Assembly (NCBI RefSeq): GCF_017573465.1 | Contig: NZ_JAGEPF010000007.1 | Coordinates: 248,001-312,000 of the forward strand | Origin: Actinomadura violacea | Lineage (GTDB): Bacteria; Actinomycetota; Actinomycetes; Streptosporangiales; Streptosporangiaceae | DNA: 64,000 bases | Direction: 5' to 3' | Shown here: one piece after another, positions 41,728 to 50,828 of the stretch | Layout: the number at the start of each line of letters is the position of its first letter | Position numbering within the stretch: position 1 is the stretch's first letter | Translations under genes and position numbers: made by a program | Notes under the pieces: generated by a model | Seen by the model: the letters and a program-made list of their open reading frames with translations, nothing else | The model's database searches: none | Told to the model about the DNA's origin: nothing

Positions 41728-42639
41728 ATGGAACTGGACGGGAAGGTCGTCGTCGTCACCGGGAGCGGCCGCGGCCTCGGCCGCGCCTACGCCGAGGCCC
41801 TGGCGGCCGCCGGCGCCTCGGTGGTGGTCAACGACGTGGACCGGGACGCGGTCGACGCGGCGGTCGGCGCGATCACCGCGGCGGGCGGTACCGCGACCGG
41901 GGTCGTCGCGGCGGTCGGCGGCACCGAGACCGCCGACGAGCTGGTCGGCGCCGCGGTCCGGGAGTTCGGCCGGCTCGACGTGCTGATCACCAACGCGGGC
42001 ATCCTGCGCGACCGGGTGCTGTGGAAGATGACCGACGAGGACTTCGACGACGTCGTCCGCGTCCACCTGCGCGGCACCTTCACCTGCGCGCGCGCGGCGG
42101 CGGCGCGGATGCGCGAGCAGGGCACCGGCGGGCGGATCATCCTGATCTCCTCGCCGGCCGGGCAGCGCGGCAACTTCGGCCAGACCAACTACGCGGCGGC
42201 CAAGGCCGGCATCGCGGCGATGGCGCGGACGTGGGCGATGGAGCTGGCCAGGGCGGGCGTCACCGTGAACGCGGTCGTTCCGGTCGCGGCGACGGAGATG
42301 ACCAAGACGATCCCGGCGTTCGGCCCGGTCATCGAGGAGTCCGAGCGGACCGGCGAGCCGCTGCCGGACTGGCTGCGCAAGGACGAGGGCCTGGGCACCG
42401 TCGAGGACGTCACCGGGCTGATCACGTTCCTGGCCTCGGACGCGTCCAAGGACGTCACCGGGCAGGCGATCGGCATCGGCGGCGACCGGCTGGCGCTGTG
42501 GGCGCACCCGAAGGAGAAGGCGGTCGCGTTCGCCGACGGCGGCTGGACCGCCGAGGCGATCGCCGGGCAGTGGAGCGCGGGCGTGGGCGCCGAACCGGAG
42601 ACCTACGGCATCCCCGCCCCGAAGGCACCGGAGGGCTGA
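41728..42639 (+). CDS. Short-chain dehydrogenase/reductase
   Basis: 303 residues. Nucleotide loop TGSGRGLGRAYAEAL, NAGILRD, catalytic Ser in LISSPAG and Tyr-Lys in NYAAAKAG. The C-terminal extension (GGWTAEAIAGQW) resembles 3-hydroxyacyl-CoA dehydrogenase-like SDRs of MaoC-linked pathways. GGGGAG lies close before ATG 41728. First gene of the MarR-controlled operon; it likely oxidises or reduces a CoA-linked or ring intermediate. Confidence 0.9.
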   Translation: MELDGKVVVVTGSGRGLGRAYAEALAAAGASVVVNDVDRDAVDAAVGAITAAGGTATGVVAAVGGTETADELVGAAVREFGRLDVLITNAGILRDRVLWKMTDEDFDDVVRVHLRGTFTCARAAAARMREQGTGGRIILISSPAGQRGNFGQTNYAAAKAGIAAMARTWAMELARAGVTVNAVVPVAATEMTKTIPAFGPVIEESERTGEPLPDWLRKDEGLGTVEDVTGLITFLASDASKDVTGQAIGIGGDRLALWAHPKEKAVAFADGGWTAEAIAGQWSAGVGAEPETYGIPAPKAPEG

Positions 42640-42640
42640 C

Positions 42641-43537
42641 ATGGCCGACCTCACGATCGACGTCGACGCGCTGACCGCGATCGACGTCCACACGCACGCC
42701 GAGATCAGCAAGGACGGGCACGGCTCGCTGAGCCCCGAGCTGTTCGGCGCGTCCGAGGAGTACTTCAAGGCGCACGGGCACCGGCAGCCGTCCATCGAGG
42801 AGATGGCCGCCTACTACCGCGAGCGCAGCATGGCCGCCGTCGTCTTCACGGTGGACGCCGAGCACGCCACCGGATGGCCGCGCATCTCCAACGAGGAGGT
42901 CGCCGAGAGCTGCGCCGAGCACCCGGACGTCCTCATCCCGTTCGCCAGCATCGACCCGCACAAGGGCCGGGCGGGCGTGCGGGAGGCGCGGCGGCTCGTC
43001 GAGCAGTACGGGGTGCGCGGCTTCAAGTTCCACCCGAGCATCCAGGGCTTCGCGCCGAACGACCCGGTCGCCTACCCGCTGTACGAGGCGATCGAGGAGC
43101 TCGGCGTTCCGGCGCTGTTCCACACCGGGCAGACCGGCATCGGCGCGGGCGTCCCCGGCGGGGGAGGCATCCGGCTGAAGTACTCGAACCCGATGCTCGT
43201 GGACGACGTCGCCGTCGACTTCCCCGAGCTGCGGATCATCCTGGCGCACCCGTCGTTCCCCTGGCAGGACGAGGCCCTCGCCGTCGCGAACCACAAGCCG
43301 CATGTGTACATCGACCTGTCCGGCTGGTCGCCGAAGTACTTCCCGCCGCAGCTCGTCCGGTACGCCAACAGCCTGCTTAAGGACAAGGTGCTGTTCGGCT
43401 CGGACTACCCCGTCATCACCCCGGACCGCTGGCTCGCCGACTTCGCCAAGCTGGAGATCAAGCCCGAGGTCCGCCCGAAGATCCTCAAGGACAACGCCGC
43501 CCGGCTGCTCGGGCTCACCGGCAAGGAGAACGCATGA
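42641..43537 (+). CDS. Amidohydrolase family 2 (ACMSD-like) decarboxylase/hydrolase
   Basis: 298 residues. TIM-barrel metal-dependent fold with DVHTHAE at the N-terminus, FKFHPSIQ, PALFHTGQTG, LAHPSFPW and FGSDYPVITPDRW. Family members decarboxylate or hydrolyse aromatic or ring-cleavage acids. One base separates it from the SDR stop; 4 bases overlap the MaoC gene. Confidence 0.87.
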   Translation: MADLTIDVDALTAIDVHTHAEISKDGHGSLSPELFGASEEYFKAHGHRQPSIEEMAAYYRERSMAAVVFTVDAEHATGWPRISNEEVAESCAEHPDVLIPFASIDPHKGRAGVREARRLVEQYGVRGFKFHPSIQGFAPNDPVAYPLYEAIEELGVPALFHTGQTGIGAGVPGGGGIRLKYSNPMLVDDVAVDFPELRIILAHPSFPWQDEALAVANHKPHVYIDLSGWSPKYFPPQLVRYANSLLKDKVLFGSDYPVITPDRWLADFAKLEIKPEVRPKILKDNAARLLGLTGKENA

Positions 43538-43989
43538 TCACCGCCACCGGCCTCGACGAGATCAGGGCCTTGGCCGGCAAGGACCTCGGCCACAGCGCAT
43601 GGCTCGACATCACCCAGGACCGGGTGAACACCTTCGCCGACGCCACCGACGACCACCAGTGGATCCACACCGACCCGGAGAAGGCGAAGGACGGCCCGTT
43701 CGGCGCCGCCATCGCGCACGGCTACCTGACGCTGTCGCTGGTCATCCCGCTGTTCAACGACCTGCTCGGCATCCAGGGCACCAAGATGAGCATCAACTAC
43801 GGGCTGGAGAAGGTCCGCTTCCCCAGCCCCGTGAAGGTCGGCGCCCGGATCCGGCTCGCCGGGAAGGTCGCCGAGGTGACCGACGTCCCGGGCGACGGCG
43901 TGCAGATGGTGTGCGACTTCACCGTCGAGATCGACGGCGAGGCCAAGCCCGCCTGCGTCGCCCAGGCCGTCTACCGCCACTACGCCTGA
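43534..43989 (+). CDS. MaoC-like (R)-hydratase
   Basis: 151 residues, single hot-dog fold. The active-site pattern DHQWIHTDPEKA with FGAAIAHGYLTLSL is the classical hydratase 2 motif, with Asp and His catalytic residues. It should hydrate an enoyl-CoA in the same pathway as the SDR. ATG overlaps the amidohydrolase stop (ATGA). Confidence 0.9.
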   Translation: MITATGLDEIRALAGKDLGHSAWLDITQDRVNTFADATDDHQWIHTDPEKAKDGPFGAAIAHGYLTLSLVIPLFNDLLGIQGTKMSINYGLEKVRFPSPVKVGARIRLAGKVAEVTDVPGDGVQMVCDFTVEIDGEAKPACVAQAVYRHYA

Positions 43990-44054
43990 ACCCCGCCCGG
44001 CCCTTGTGCGGCCGGCCATCCGCACACGCTGCTCAGCAAGAGGAGTGAAACACC

Positions 44055-45572
44055 GTGGTGAACGCAGGACTCGGGGGATGGCCGGCCAGGCGGGCCGTGA
44101 TGTCGCCCGGCCGCACCGCCTTCGTCTTCGGTGACCGCCCGACGACGTACGCGCAGGTCCACGACCGGACGGCGCGGCTCGCCGCCCGGCTGCGCGCCGC
44201 CGGCGTCGGCAAGGGCGACCGGGTCGCCTACCTCGGGCCGAACCATCCGGCGTTCGTCGAGACGATGTTCGCCGCGCACGCGCTCGGCGCGATCTTCGTC
44301 CCGCTGAACTTCCGGCTCGCCGCGCCCGAGATCGACTACATGCTCGGCCACAGCGGCGCGTCCGTGCTGGTCTACGCCCCCGAATGCGCCGCGGTCGTCC
44401 GGGCCGCGGAGCGGGCGCCGGCCACCGTCGTGGCGGTCGGCGAGCCCGCCGGCGGCGAACTCGCGTACGAGGACTGGATCGCCGGCGGCGACCCCGCACC
44501 GATCGACACCGAGGTCACGCTGGACGACGTCGCGTGCATCCTTTACACCTCCGGCACCACCGGACGTCCCAAGGGCGCGATGCTCACCCACGGGAACCTG
44601 GTGTGGAACTGCTACAACCTGCTCGTCGGCGTGGACGTCGCCGGCGACGAGGTGACGCTGGTCAGCGCGCCGCTGTTCCACGTCGCCGCGCTCGACCAAT
44701 GCCTGTTGCCCACGTTCCTCAAGGGCGGATGCTCGGTCATCATGCCGTCCTGGGACGTCGACGAATGCCTCGACCTGATCGAACGGCACCGCGTCACCTG
44801 GATGTTCGGCGTGACCGCGATGTTCGCCGCGCTGTCGCAGTCGCCGCGCTGGGACGGCGCCGACCTGTCGTCCGTGCGCAGCCTGATGTCCGGCGGCGCG
44901 CCGGTACCGCCGTCGCTCATCCACACCTACCAGGAACGCGGCCTCGTCTTCTGCCAGGGTTACGGCCTCACCGAGACGGCGCCCGGCGCGACGTTCCTCG
45001 AAGCGGCCGAGAGCGAGCGCAAGGCCGGGTCGGCGGGCGTCCCGGTGTTCTTCACCGGCGTCCGCTGCGTCCGGCCCGACCTCACCGACGCGGCGCCCGG
45101 CGAACCCGGCGAGGTCGTCATCAAGGGACCGAACGTCACGCCCGGCTACTGGAACGACCCGACCGCCACCGCGTCCGCGTTCACCGACGACGGCTGGTTC
45201 CGCTCCGGCGACATCGCCCACGTCGACGACGAGGGCTACTTCTACATCGTCGACCGGGTGAAGGACATGTTCATCTCCGGCGGCGAGAACGTCTACCCGG
45301 CGGAGGTGGAGAGCGCGATCTTCGAGCATCCCGCGGTCGCCGAAGCGGCGGTGGTCGGCGTGCCCGACGCCCGCTGGGGCGAGGTGGGCCGTGCGTTCGT
45401 CGTCACCGCCCCCGGCGCCGCCCTGGACATCGACGGCCTGCGCTCGTTCCTCGCCACCCGCCTGGCCAAGTACAAGATCCCCGTCTACCTCGACGTGGTC
45501 GACGACCTCCCCAGAACCGGCTCCAACAAAGTCCAGAAGGCCCGCCTCCGCGACCGCCCCCTACCACGTTGA
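44055..45572 (+). CDS. AMP-forming acyl-CoA ligase (FadD-like)
   Basis: 505 residues of the ANL superfamily: P-loop LYTSGTTGRPKGAMLTH, the adenine-binding YGLTETAPG, and the hinge DRVKDMFISGGENVYPAEVE, with catalytic Lys near NKVQKARLR. It activates a carboxylic acid as CoA thioester for the SDR, MaoC and amidohydrolase steps. GTG start with GAGGAG 8 bases upstream. The stop at 45570 lies inside the 64-bp palindrome. Confidence 0.93.
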   Translation: MVNAGLGGWPARRAVMSPGRTAFVFGDRPTTYAQVHDRTARLAARLRAAGVGKGDRVAYLGPNHPAFVETMFAAHALGAIFVPLNFRLAAPEIDYMLGHSGASVLVYAPECAAVVRAAERAPATVVAVGEPAGGELAYEDWIAGGDPAPIDTEVTLDDVACILYTSGTTGRPKGAMLTHGNLVWNCYNLLVGVDVAGDEVTLVSAPLFHVAALDQCLLPTFLKGGCSVIMPSWDVDECLDLIERHRVTWMFGVTAMFAALSQSPRWDGADLSSVRSLMSGGAPVPPSLIHTYQERGLVFCQGYGLTETAPGATFLEAAESERKAGSAGVPVFFTGVRCVRPDLTDAAPGEPGEVVIKGPNVTPGYWNDPTATASAFTDDGWFRSGDIAHVDDEGYFYIVDRVKDMFISGGENVYPAEVESAIFEHPAVAEAAVVGVPDARWGEVGRAFVVTAPGAALDIDGLRSFLATRLAKYKIPVYLDVVDDLPRTGSNKVQKARLRDRPLPR

Positions 45573-45630
45573 GTTGCGGCGTGTCGGCCTTAAAACCGCG
45601 GTTTTAAGGCCGACACGCCGCAACTCAACG
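45567..45630. repeat. Perfect 64-bp palindrome
   Basis: Arms of 32 bases (45567-45598 and 45599-45630) are exact reverse complements with no unpaired loop; the left arm starts CGTTGAGTTGCGGCGTGTCG and the centre is CCGCGG. It contains the stops of both converging genes. It may act as a bidirectional terminator and/or be a mobile palindromic element. Confidence 0.9.
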
Positions 45631-45850
45631 GAGGGCGTCGGAGCCAGGCGGCGAGGTCCGCCCAGTCCGGTTCGGACGTCACGTCGAGGCGCCGGTCGAC
45701 CGCGCCGTCGGGGAGGCCGCCGGGCGGTGCCTCGGCGAAGTCGGTCGCGATGACCGCGGCGCCCTCGCGGGTCAGGGCGGCGGCTTCCGCCGCGCCCTGG
45801 CCCTGTGCCGCGCCGGTGACCACGACGACCTTTCCGGCGACCCGGTTCAC
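45590..45850 (-). pseudogene. Truncated short-chain dehydrogenase
   Basis: About 86 codons. The first 70 residues are a good SDR N-terminus (KVVVVTGAAQGQGAAEAAAL, then ATDFAEAP), but after DWADLAAWLRR the frame runs into the 64-bp palindrome and stops. The catalytic Ser, Tyr and Lys and about two thirds of a normal 250-residue SDR are missing. GTG 45850 overlaps the upstream FAA stop (GTGA), so it was once the last gene of the aromatic operon. Confidence 0.72.
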
Positions 45851-46782
45851 GGGCGTTCCCGCATCCGTTTGCGGGCGCGCGGGATCGGAACCGGCTCGGT
45901 CCCCGCGACGATCGTGTTGGACACCGTGCCGATGCCCTCGACGGTGAGCGTGACGGTGTCGCCCGGCTTCAGCGGCGGCGGGTCCTGCTCGCCGCGGCGG
46001 CCCCACAGTTCGGCGAGGCAGCCGCCGTTCCCGCAGGTCCCCGAGCCGAGGACGTCACCGGGCCGCAGCCGGGCGCCGCGCGAGGCGTAGGCGACGAGGT
46101 CGTCGAACGGCCAGCCCATGTTGGACAGCAGGTCGCGGCCGACGACCTCGCCGTTGACCTCGGCGGTCAGGCCGAGCCGCAGGAACCCCTCGGCGTCGCG
46201 GTAGGGCTCCAGCTCGTCGGCGGTGACGAGCCACGGCCCGAGCGTGGTGGCGAAGTCCTTGCCCTTGCACGGCCCGAGCCCCACCTGCATCTCGCGGGAC
46301 TGCAGGTCGCGCGCCGACCAGTCGTTGAAGATCGTGTAGCCGAAGACGTGGTCGCGGGCCCGCGCCGGTGAGAGGTCGGCGCCCGCGCGCCCGATGACGG
46401 CGGCGACCTCCAGCTCGAAGTCGAGGGCCTGGCAGCCAGGAGGCAGGGGTACGTCGTCGTGCGCGCCGACCATCGCGTGCGGGTTCGAGAAGTAGAAGGT
46501 CGGCGCGTCATACCAGGCGTCCGGGACGCCGGATGCGCCGTCCACGGCCTTCCGGACGCCCTCGACGTGCTCCTCGAACGCGACGAAGTCCCGCACGGAC
46601 GGCGGTTCGAGCGGCGGCAGCAGCCGGACGTCCGCCAGCGGGACGCCGGGCCCCGTCGCCGGGAACGAGCCGGACGCGATGACGTCGAGCAGGTCGGTGC
46701 CGTCCGGGAACGGAAGCACCGCGTCGCCCTCGACGGCGCCGCAGCGGCGGACGCCCTCATGCAGGTACGTGGCGAGACGCAT
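45847..46782 (-). CDS. Fumarylacetoacetate hydrolase family enzyme
   Basis: 311 residues. Metal-binding motif EVAAVIGRAGADL with DFELE, YTIFNDWSARDLQ, KGKDFATTLGPW and LRPGDVLGSGTCGNGG. FAH-family members hydrolyse, hydrate or decarboxylate ring-cleavage products such as 2-hydroxymuconate derivatives. It follows the extradiol dioxygenase by 15 bases; a second FAH gene heads the operon, so the two may do successive steps (decarboxylase and hydratase). Confidence 0.9.
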   Translation of the reverse strand: MRLATYLHEGVRRCGAVEGDAVLPFPDGTDLLDVIASGSFPATGPGVPLADVRLLPPLEPPSVRDFVAFEEHVEGVRKAVDGASGVPDAWYDAPTFYFSNPHAMVGAHDDVPLPPGCQALDFELEVAAVIGRAGADLSPARARDHVFGYTIFNDWSARDLQSREMQVGLGPCKGKDFATTLGPWLVTADELEPYRDAEGFLRLGLTAEVNGEVVGRDLLSNMGWPFDDLVAYASRGARLRPGDVLGSGTCGNGGCLAELWGRRGEQDPPPLKPGDTVTLTVEGIGTVSNTIVAGTEPVPIPRARKRMRERP

Positions 46783-46797
46783 GAAACTCCTTGCGGG

Positions 46798-47736
46798 TCA
46801 GACGGGCGGGGCGACGAACACGCCGCGGTCGGGGTCGTTGAACGACTCCTTCGCGACGAGCTCGTTCATCGGGTTGGCGGTGCCCCACTGGTCGGTGACG
46901 TCGGGGTCGGAGAAGTCGTACAGGTGCGGATGCCAGGCGTCCTCGTCGAGGGTCTCCAGCTCGGTCGTGTACTCGACGGTGTTGCCGTGCGGGTCCAGGA
47001 AGTAGGAGAACGTGTTGTCGCCCGCCTTGTGCCGCCCCGGCCCCCAGATCATGCGGACCCCCGCGCGCAGCAGCCGGCCGGTGCCGAACATGTACTCGTC
47101 GAGGCCGCGCATTTCGAACGACACGTGGTGCAGCGACGTGTGCGGGCCCTTCGCGATCGCCATGCTGTGGTGCTGCGGGTTGCAGCGCATGAAGTGCATG
47201 ACCTTCCCCATGTGCGGGGACGTCAGGGTGTCGCTGAGCGCGAAGTCCAGGTGCGTCTCGTACCAGGCGCGGGTGGCGTCCAGGTCGGGCGCGTTCAGGA
47301 CGACGTGCGACAGCCGGACCGGGACCGCCTCGCGCTCCTCCAGCTTCCGGTGCGCGCGGACGGCGACGTCCGCCGACACCTCGACCGTCCGGCCGTCGAG
47401 GTCGAAGAACCGGAACCCGTAGCCGCCGCCCGGCGTGGCGAGCGCGCCGGGCTCGGCGACGATCTTCACGCCGGCCGCGCCGAGCCGCTCGGCGAGCGCG
47501 TCGACGTCGGCGGGGGAGGCGGCGCCGAACGACACCAGGTCGAGGCGCTTCTCGCCGGCCTTCCGGAGCCGCACGACGTACTGCTCAGGCGAGCCCTCCG
47601 CCGCCAGGAACGAGATGCCGGTGTCGCCCGCGACTTCCGTCAGGCCCCAGACGCCGGAGTAGAACTCGCGCTGCCGGTCGTAGTCGGGGACGGCGAGGTC
47701 CACGTGGCGCAGATGGGTGATCAGCCTTTCGGGCAT
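46798..47736 (-). CDS. Extradiol ring-cleavage dioxygenase (VOC fold)
   Basis: 312 residues, two VOC domains. The Fe(II) triad is visible: His in VRLSHVVLNAPD, His in LHHVSFEM and Glu in NTVEYTTEL, as in catechol 2,3-dioxygenases. It should split a dihydroxylated ring with O2 next to the hydroxyls. ATG 47736 shares bases with the upstream stop (ATGA). Confidence 0.9.
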   Translation of the reverse strand: MPERLITHLRHVDLAVPDYDRQREFYSGVWGLTEVAGDTGISFLAAEGSPEQYVVRLRKAGEKRLDLVSFGAASPADVDALAERLGAAGVKIVAEPGALATPGGGYGFRFFDLDGRTVEVSADVAVRAHRKLEEREAVPVRLSHVVLNAPDLDATRAWYETHLDFALSDTLTSPHMGKVMHFMRCNPQHHSMAIAKGPHTSLHHVSFEMRGLDEYMFGTGRLLRAGVRMIWGPGRHKAGDNTFSYFLDPHGNTVEYTTELETLDEDAWHPHLYDFSDPDVTDQWGTANPMNELVAKESFNDPDRGVFVAPPV

Positions 47737-48737
47737 CAGTGCTCCTTGAGGTCGAAGAGGGCGACGGCGTTGCCGCCGCGGACGGCGTCCAGTTCGTCGC
47801 CGGGCGGCAGGGCGGCGCGGAGCCGGTCGAGCGGGTCGTCCACGCCCATGTCGAACGGGTGGTCCGAGCCCAGGACGACCTGGGACGCGCCCGCCGCCTC
47901 GATCAGCGCGCGCAGCGCGCCCGGCTCGTAGACGAGCGAGTCGAACCAGATCCGCCGCAGGTAGGTGCTCGGCGGCTCGGCGCAGGTGCGGGACTCGGGA
48001 CGCACGCGCCAGCCGTGGTCGGCGCGGCCGAGGTAGGTCGGCAGGTAGCCGCCGCCGTGCGCCGCGACGATCTTCAGGCCCGGGTGCCGGTCGAGGACGC
48101 CGGAGAAGATCAGATGCGACAGCGCGACGGCGTTCTCGGCCGGCTGCCCGACGATGTTGGACAGGTAGAACCGGTCGAGCCGCTCGTCCAGCGTGCAGCC
48201 GAACGGATGCAGGAACACGACCGCGCCGGTCTCGGCGGCCCGCGCCCACAGCGGCTCCAGTTCCGGGTCTGACAGCTCGCGGCCGGGGGCGTGTGAGGAG
48301 ATCTCGACGCCCTTCAGCCCGAGCGACAGCGCGTGGTCGAGCGCCTCGACGGCCAGGTCCGGATGCTGCAGCGGGACGAGCCCGAGCCCGCGCAGCCGGT
48401 CGGGCGCCTGCGCGCAGTGCGCGGCGGTCGCCTCGTTCGCCATCCGGTACACGGTGCGGGCCAGGTCGGGCGCGGCCCAGTAGTGGTAGTGCGAGGGCGA
48501 CGGGCTGACGATCTGCACGTCCACCCCGGCGGCGTCCATGTCCGCGAGCCGCGCCTCGATCCGCGTCAGCCGCTCGAACCGCTCACCGATCATCTTGCCG
48601 CCGGCCTGCAACGACGCCGGGCCGTTGCGGCGGGCGTCCAGCTCGCGGTGCTCGGCGTGGCCGGGCGCGCCCGCGACGGCGTCCTCGATCTGCGGCAGCA
48701 GGACGTGCGCGTGCACGTCGACGGTGGGAGTCTTCAC
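47736..48737 (-). CDS. Amidohydrolase family 2 decarboxylase (ACMSD/dihydroxybenzoate type)
   Basis: 333 residues. DVHAHVLLP at the N-terminus, VFLHPFGC, IVAAHGGGYLP and VLGSDHPFDMG are the zinc ligands and barrel motifs of the 2,3-dihydroxybenzoate/ACMS decarboxylase family. It likely removes a carboxyl group from an aromatic or cleavage-product acid. GTG 48737 overlaps the upstream monooxygenase stop. Confidence 0.88.
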   Translation of the reverse strand: MKTPTVDVHAHVLLPQIEDAVAGAPGHAEHRELDARRNGPASLQAGGKMIGERFERLTRIEARLADMDAAGVDVQIVSPSPSHYHYWAAPDLARTVYRMANEATAAHCAQAPDRLRGLGLVPLQHPDLAVEALDHALSLGLKGVEISSHAPGRELSDPELEPLWARAAETGAVVFLHPFGCTLDERLDRFYLSNIVGQPAENAVALSHLIFSGVLDRHPGLKIVAAHGGGYLPTYLGRADHGWRVRPESRTCAEPPSTYLRRIWFDSLVYEPGALRALIEAAGASQVVLGSDHPFDMGVDDPLDRLRAALPPGDELDAVRGGNAVALFDLKEH

Positions 48738-49861
48738 GGGCGCTCGCTCACGATCGCGCTGATGCGGCCCATCAGCCCGGGCACGTCTGCGTCGGGGGAC
48801 GGATTCATCTGCCATTCGCCGAGCTGCACCGACGCCTCGACGACCGCCTTAGCGCGCTCGTACCGCCGGTCCATGAACGCGTTGAACAGCGCCTGGTCGA
48901 GCCGGTCGGCGCCGAGCAGCAGTTCGGCGAGGACGGCGGCGTCCTCCACGCACTGCGCCGCGCCCTGCGCGAGCGTGGGCGGGCACGCGTGCGCCGCGTC
49001 GCCGATCAGGACGGTCCGCCCCCGGTTCCACGGCCGCTCGACCAGCAGCGACTCGAACCACGTGTAGTTGATGCGGTCCGGGTCGGTGATGTCGGCGCGG
49101 ATCTCGTCCCAAGCGCCGCCGTAGCCCTCGGCGAGCGCGCGCATGTGCGCCGGCTTGTCGGCGTCCGCGATCGACTCGCGGGGCCGCGCCTTCTCCACGA
49201 GGTAGGCGTACATCGTGTCGGGACCGGTCGGGCAGTACCCGGCGATGAAGCACGGCCCGCCGTAGATCAGGTCGGTGCGCTCGACGTCCTTGGGACGGCG
49301 CGTGTGGATCCGCCAGATGCCCATCCCCGTCGGCTGCGGCGCCGCGTCGACGCCGATCAGGCCGCGCACCGCGGAGCGGATGCCGTCGGCGCCCACGACC
49401 AGGTCATATGCGCCGCTCGTTCCGTCGGAGAAGTGCGCGGTGACCCGGTCGCCGTCCTCGGAGAGGGCGTCGACGGTCAGCCCGAACCGGGTCGTCGCGC
49501 CCGCGTCCCGCACCGCGGCGGCGAGGACCGCCGCCAGCTCGGGGCGGTTCATCCCGAGCGTCGCGGGCAGGTCCGGGCCGCCGGTGCGGGCGTCCGGGAT
49601 CTCCGCGATCAGGCTCCCGTCCGGCGCCCGCAGGCCGAGCACGTCGAACGCGTACCCCGACGCGCTGACCCGGTCCCACACGCCGAGGTCGCGCAGCACC
49701 CGCAGCGCATTGCCCTGCAGCGTGATCCCCGAGCCGAGCGCGGTGACGTCCGGCTGGATCTCGGCGATCTCCACCGCGACGCCGCCCCGCGCCAGCAGGA
49801 CGGCCAGCGCCGACCCGGCCGTGCCGCCCCCGACGATCAGGACGTTCCCAACAGCTGCCAT
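48734..49861 (-). CDS. FAD-dependent aromatic-ring monooxygenase
   Basis: 375 residues. VLIVGGGTAGSALAVLLARG (FAD loop), DLVVGADGIRSAVR and GRTVLIGDAAHACPPTLAQG (GD motif) define the PHBH-type group A hydroxylases. It probably hydroxylates an aromatic acid or phenol before extradiol cleavage. It lies 7 bases from the cyclase gene. Confidence 0.92.
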   Translation of the reverse strand: MAAVGNVLIVGGGTAGSALAVLLARGGVAVEIAEIQPDVTALGSGITLQGNALRVLRDLGVWDRVSASGYAFDVLGLRAPDGSLIAEIPDARTGGPDLPATLGMNRPELAAVLAAAVRDAGATTRFGLTVDALSEDGDRVTAHFSDGTSGAYDLVVGADGIRSAVRGLIGVDAAPQPTGMGIWRIHTRRPKDVERTDLIYGGPCFIAGYCPTGPDTMYAYLVEKARPRESIADADKPAHMRALAEGYGGAWDEIRADITDPDRINYTWFESLLVERPWNRGRTVLIGDAAHACPPTLAQGAAQCVEDAAVLAELLLGADRLDQALFNAFMDRRYERAKAVVEASVQLGEWQMNPSPDADVPGLMGRISAIVSERP

Positions 49862-49868
49862 GCCGACC

Positions 49869-50828
49869 TCACTTCACCGCGATGGGATTGACGGGGGCGC
49901 CGACCGCGCCCGTGACCGGGATCGGCCCGGCGGCCAGCCAGAACTCGTGGACGCCGTCGGCGGCGCAGTCGGCCGCGAGCGCGTCCAGGTCCCACAGCTC
50001 GCCGATCAGCAGCCCCATGTTCGGGATCGCGACCTGGTGCAGCGGCTGGAACGCGTCGTCGAACTCGTTCGGCCGCACCTCGAACCCCCACGTGTCCGTG
50101 GCGATCGCGGCGATCTCGGTGCGGTGCAGCCATCCGGCCGTGGTGAACGACAGGCCGGGCGCGGGACCGCCCGCGTAGTCGCCCCAGCCGTCTCGGCGCG
50201 CGCGCGTCAGCTGCCCGGTGCGGACGCACACGATGTCGCCGCGCCCGACCGTCACGCCGTGCGCGTCGATGGCCGCCTGGAGATGCTCCTCGGTGATGGC
50301 GAAGCCGTCGGGCAGCTCGCCGTCCTCGCCGGCGACGCGTCCCACGTCCAGCAGGACGCCGCGCCCCGCGACGGGCGCGGCCATGTGCTCGATGCCGGTG
50401 ACCAGGTCGCCGTCGGACGTGACGACCTTCTCCGCCGGACGCCCGTTCCACGCCTTGCCGTGGTCGAAGATGTGGCCGAGGCCGTCCCACTGCGTGGAGC
50501 ATTGCAACGGCATCGCGACGACGTCGTCCGCGCCGCCGATGCCGTGCGGGAAGCCCTGGTTGCCGAGCGCCGCGTCCGTCCCGGTGTCCAGCATCGTGTG
50601 GACGGGGTTGGTGCGGCGCCGCCAGCCCTTCTGCGGGCCGTTCATGTCGAAGCTCTGCGACAGCGAGAACGACACTCCGCGCCGCACCAGCGCCGCGCCT
50701 TCGCGCCGCTTCGCCTCGTCGATGAAGTTGACGGTGCCGAGGACGTCGTCGTCGCCCCAGCGTCCCCAGTTGGAGCACCTGGCGGCGGCTTCGGCGATCG
50801 CGCCTTCGGGGTCGGTTCGGTCGAGCAT
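49869..50828 (-). CDS. Cyclase family (kynurenine-formamidase-like) hydrolase
   Basis: 319 residues. WDGLGHIFDHGKAW and the metal-binding cyclase family pattern (FSLSQSF, HTMLDTG, DIVCVRTGQ) match polyketide-cyclase/arylformamidase-like metal hydrolases. It is probably an amide or lactone hydrolase in the pathway. ATG 50828 overlaps the FAA stop (ATGA); an in-frame GTG lies one codon earlier. Confidence 0.85.
   Translation of the reverse strand: MLDRTDPEGAIAEAAARCSNWGRWGDDDVLGTVNFIDEAKRREGAALVRRGVSFSLSQSFDMNGPQKGWRRRTNPVHTMLDTGTDAALGNQGFPHGIGGADDVVAMPLQCSTQWDGLGHIFDHGKAWNGRPAEKVVTSDGDLVTGIEHMAAPVAGRGVLLDVGRVAGEDGELPDGFAITEEHLQAAIDAHGVTVGRGDIVCVRTGQLTRARRDGWGDYAGGPAPGLSFTTAGWLHRTEIAAIATDTWGFEVRPNEFDDAFQPLHQVAIPNMGLLIGELWDLDALAADCAADGVHEFWLAAGPIPVTGAVGAPVNPIAVK

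Noticed and set aside
45567..45630. 64-bp palindrome as an insertion sequence
   Set aside because: No transposase and no target duplication are visible; kept as a palindromic repeat only.
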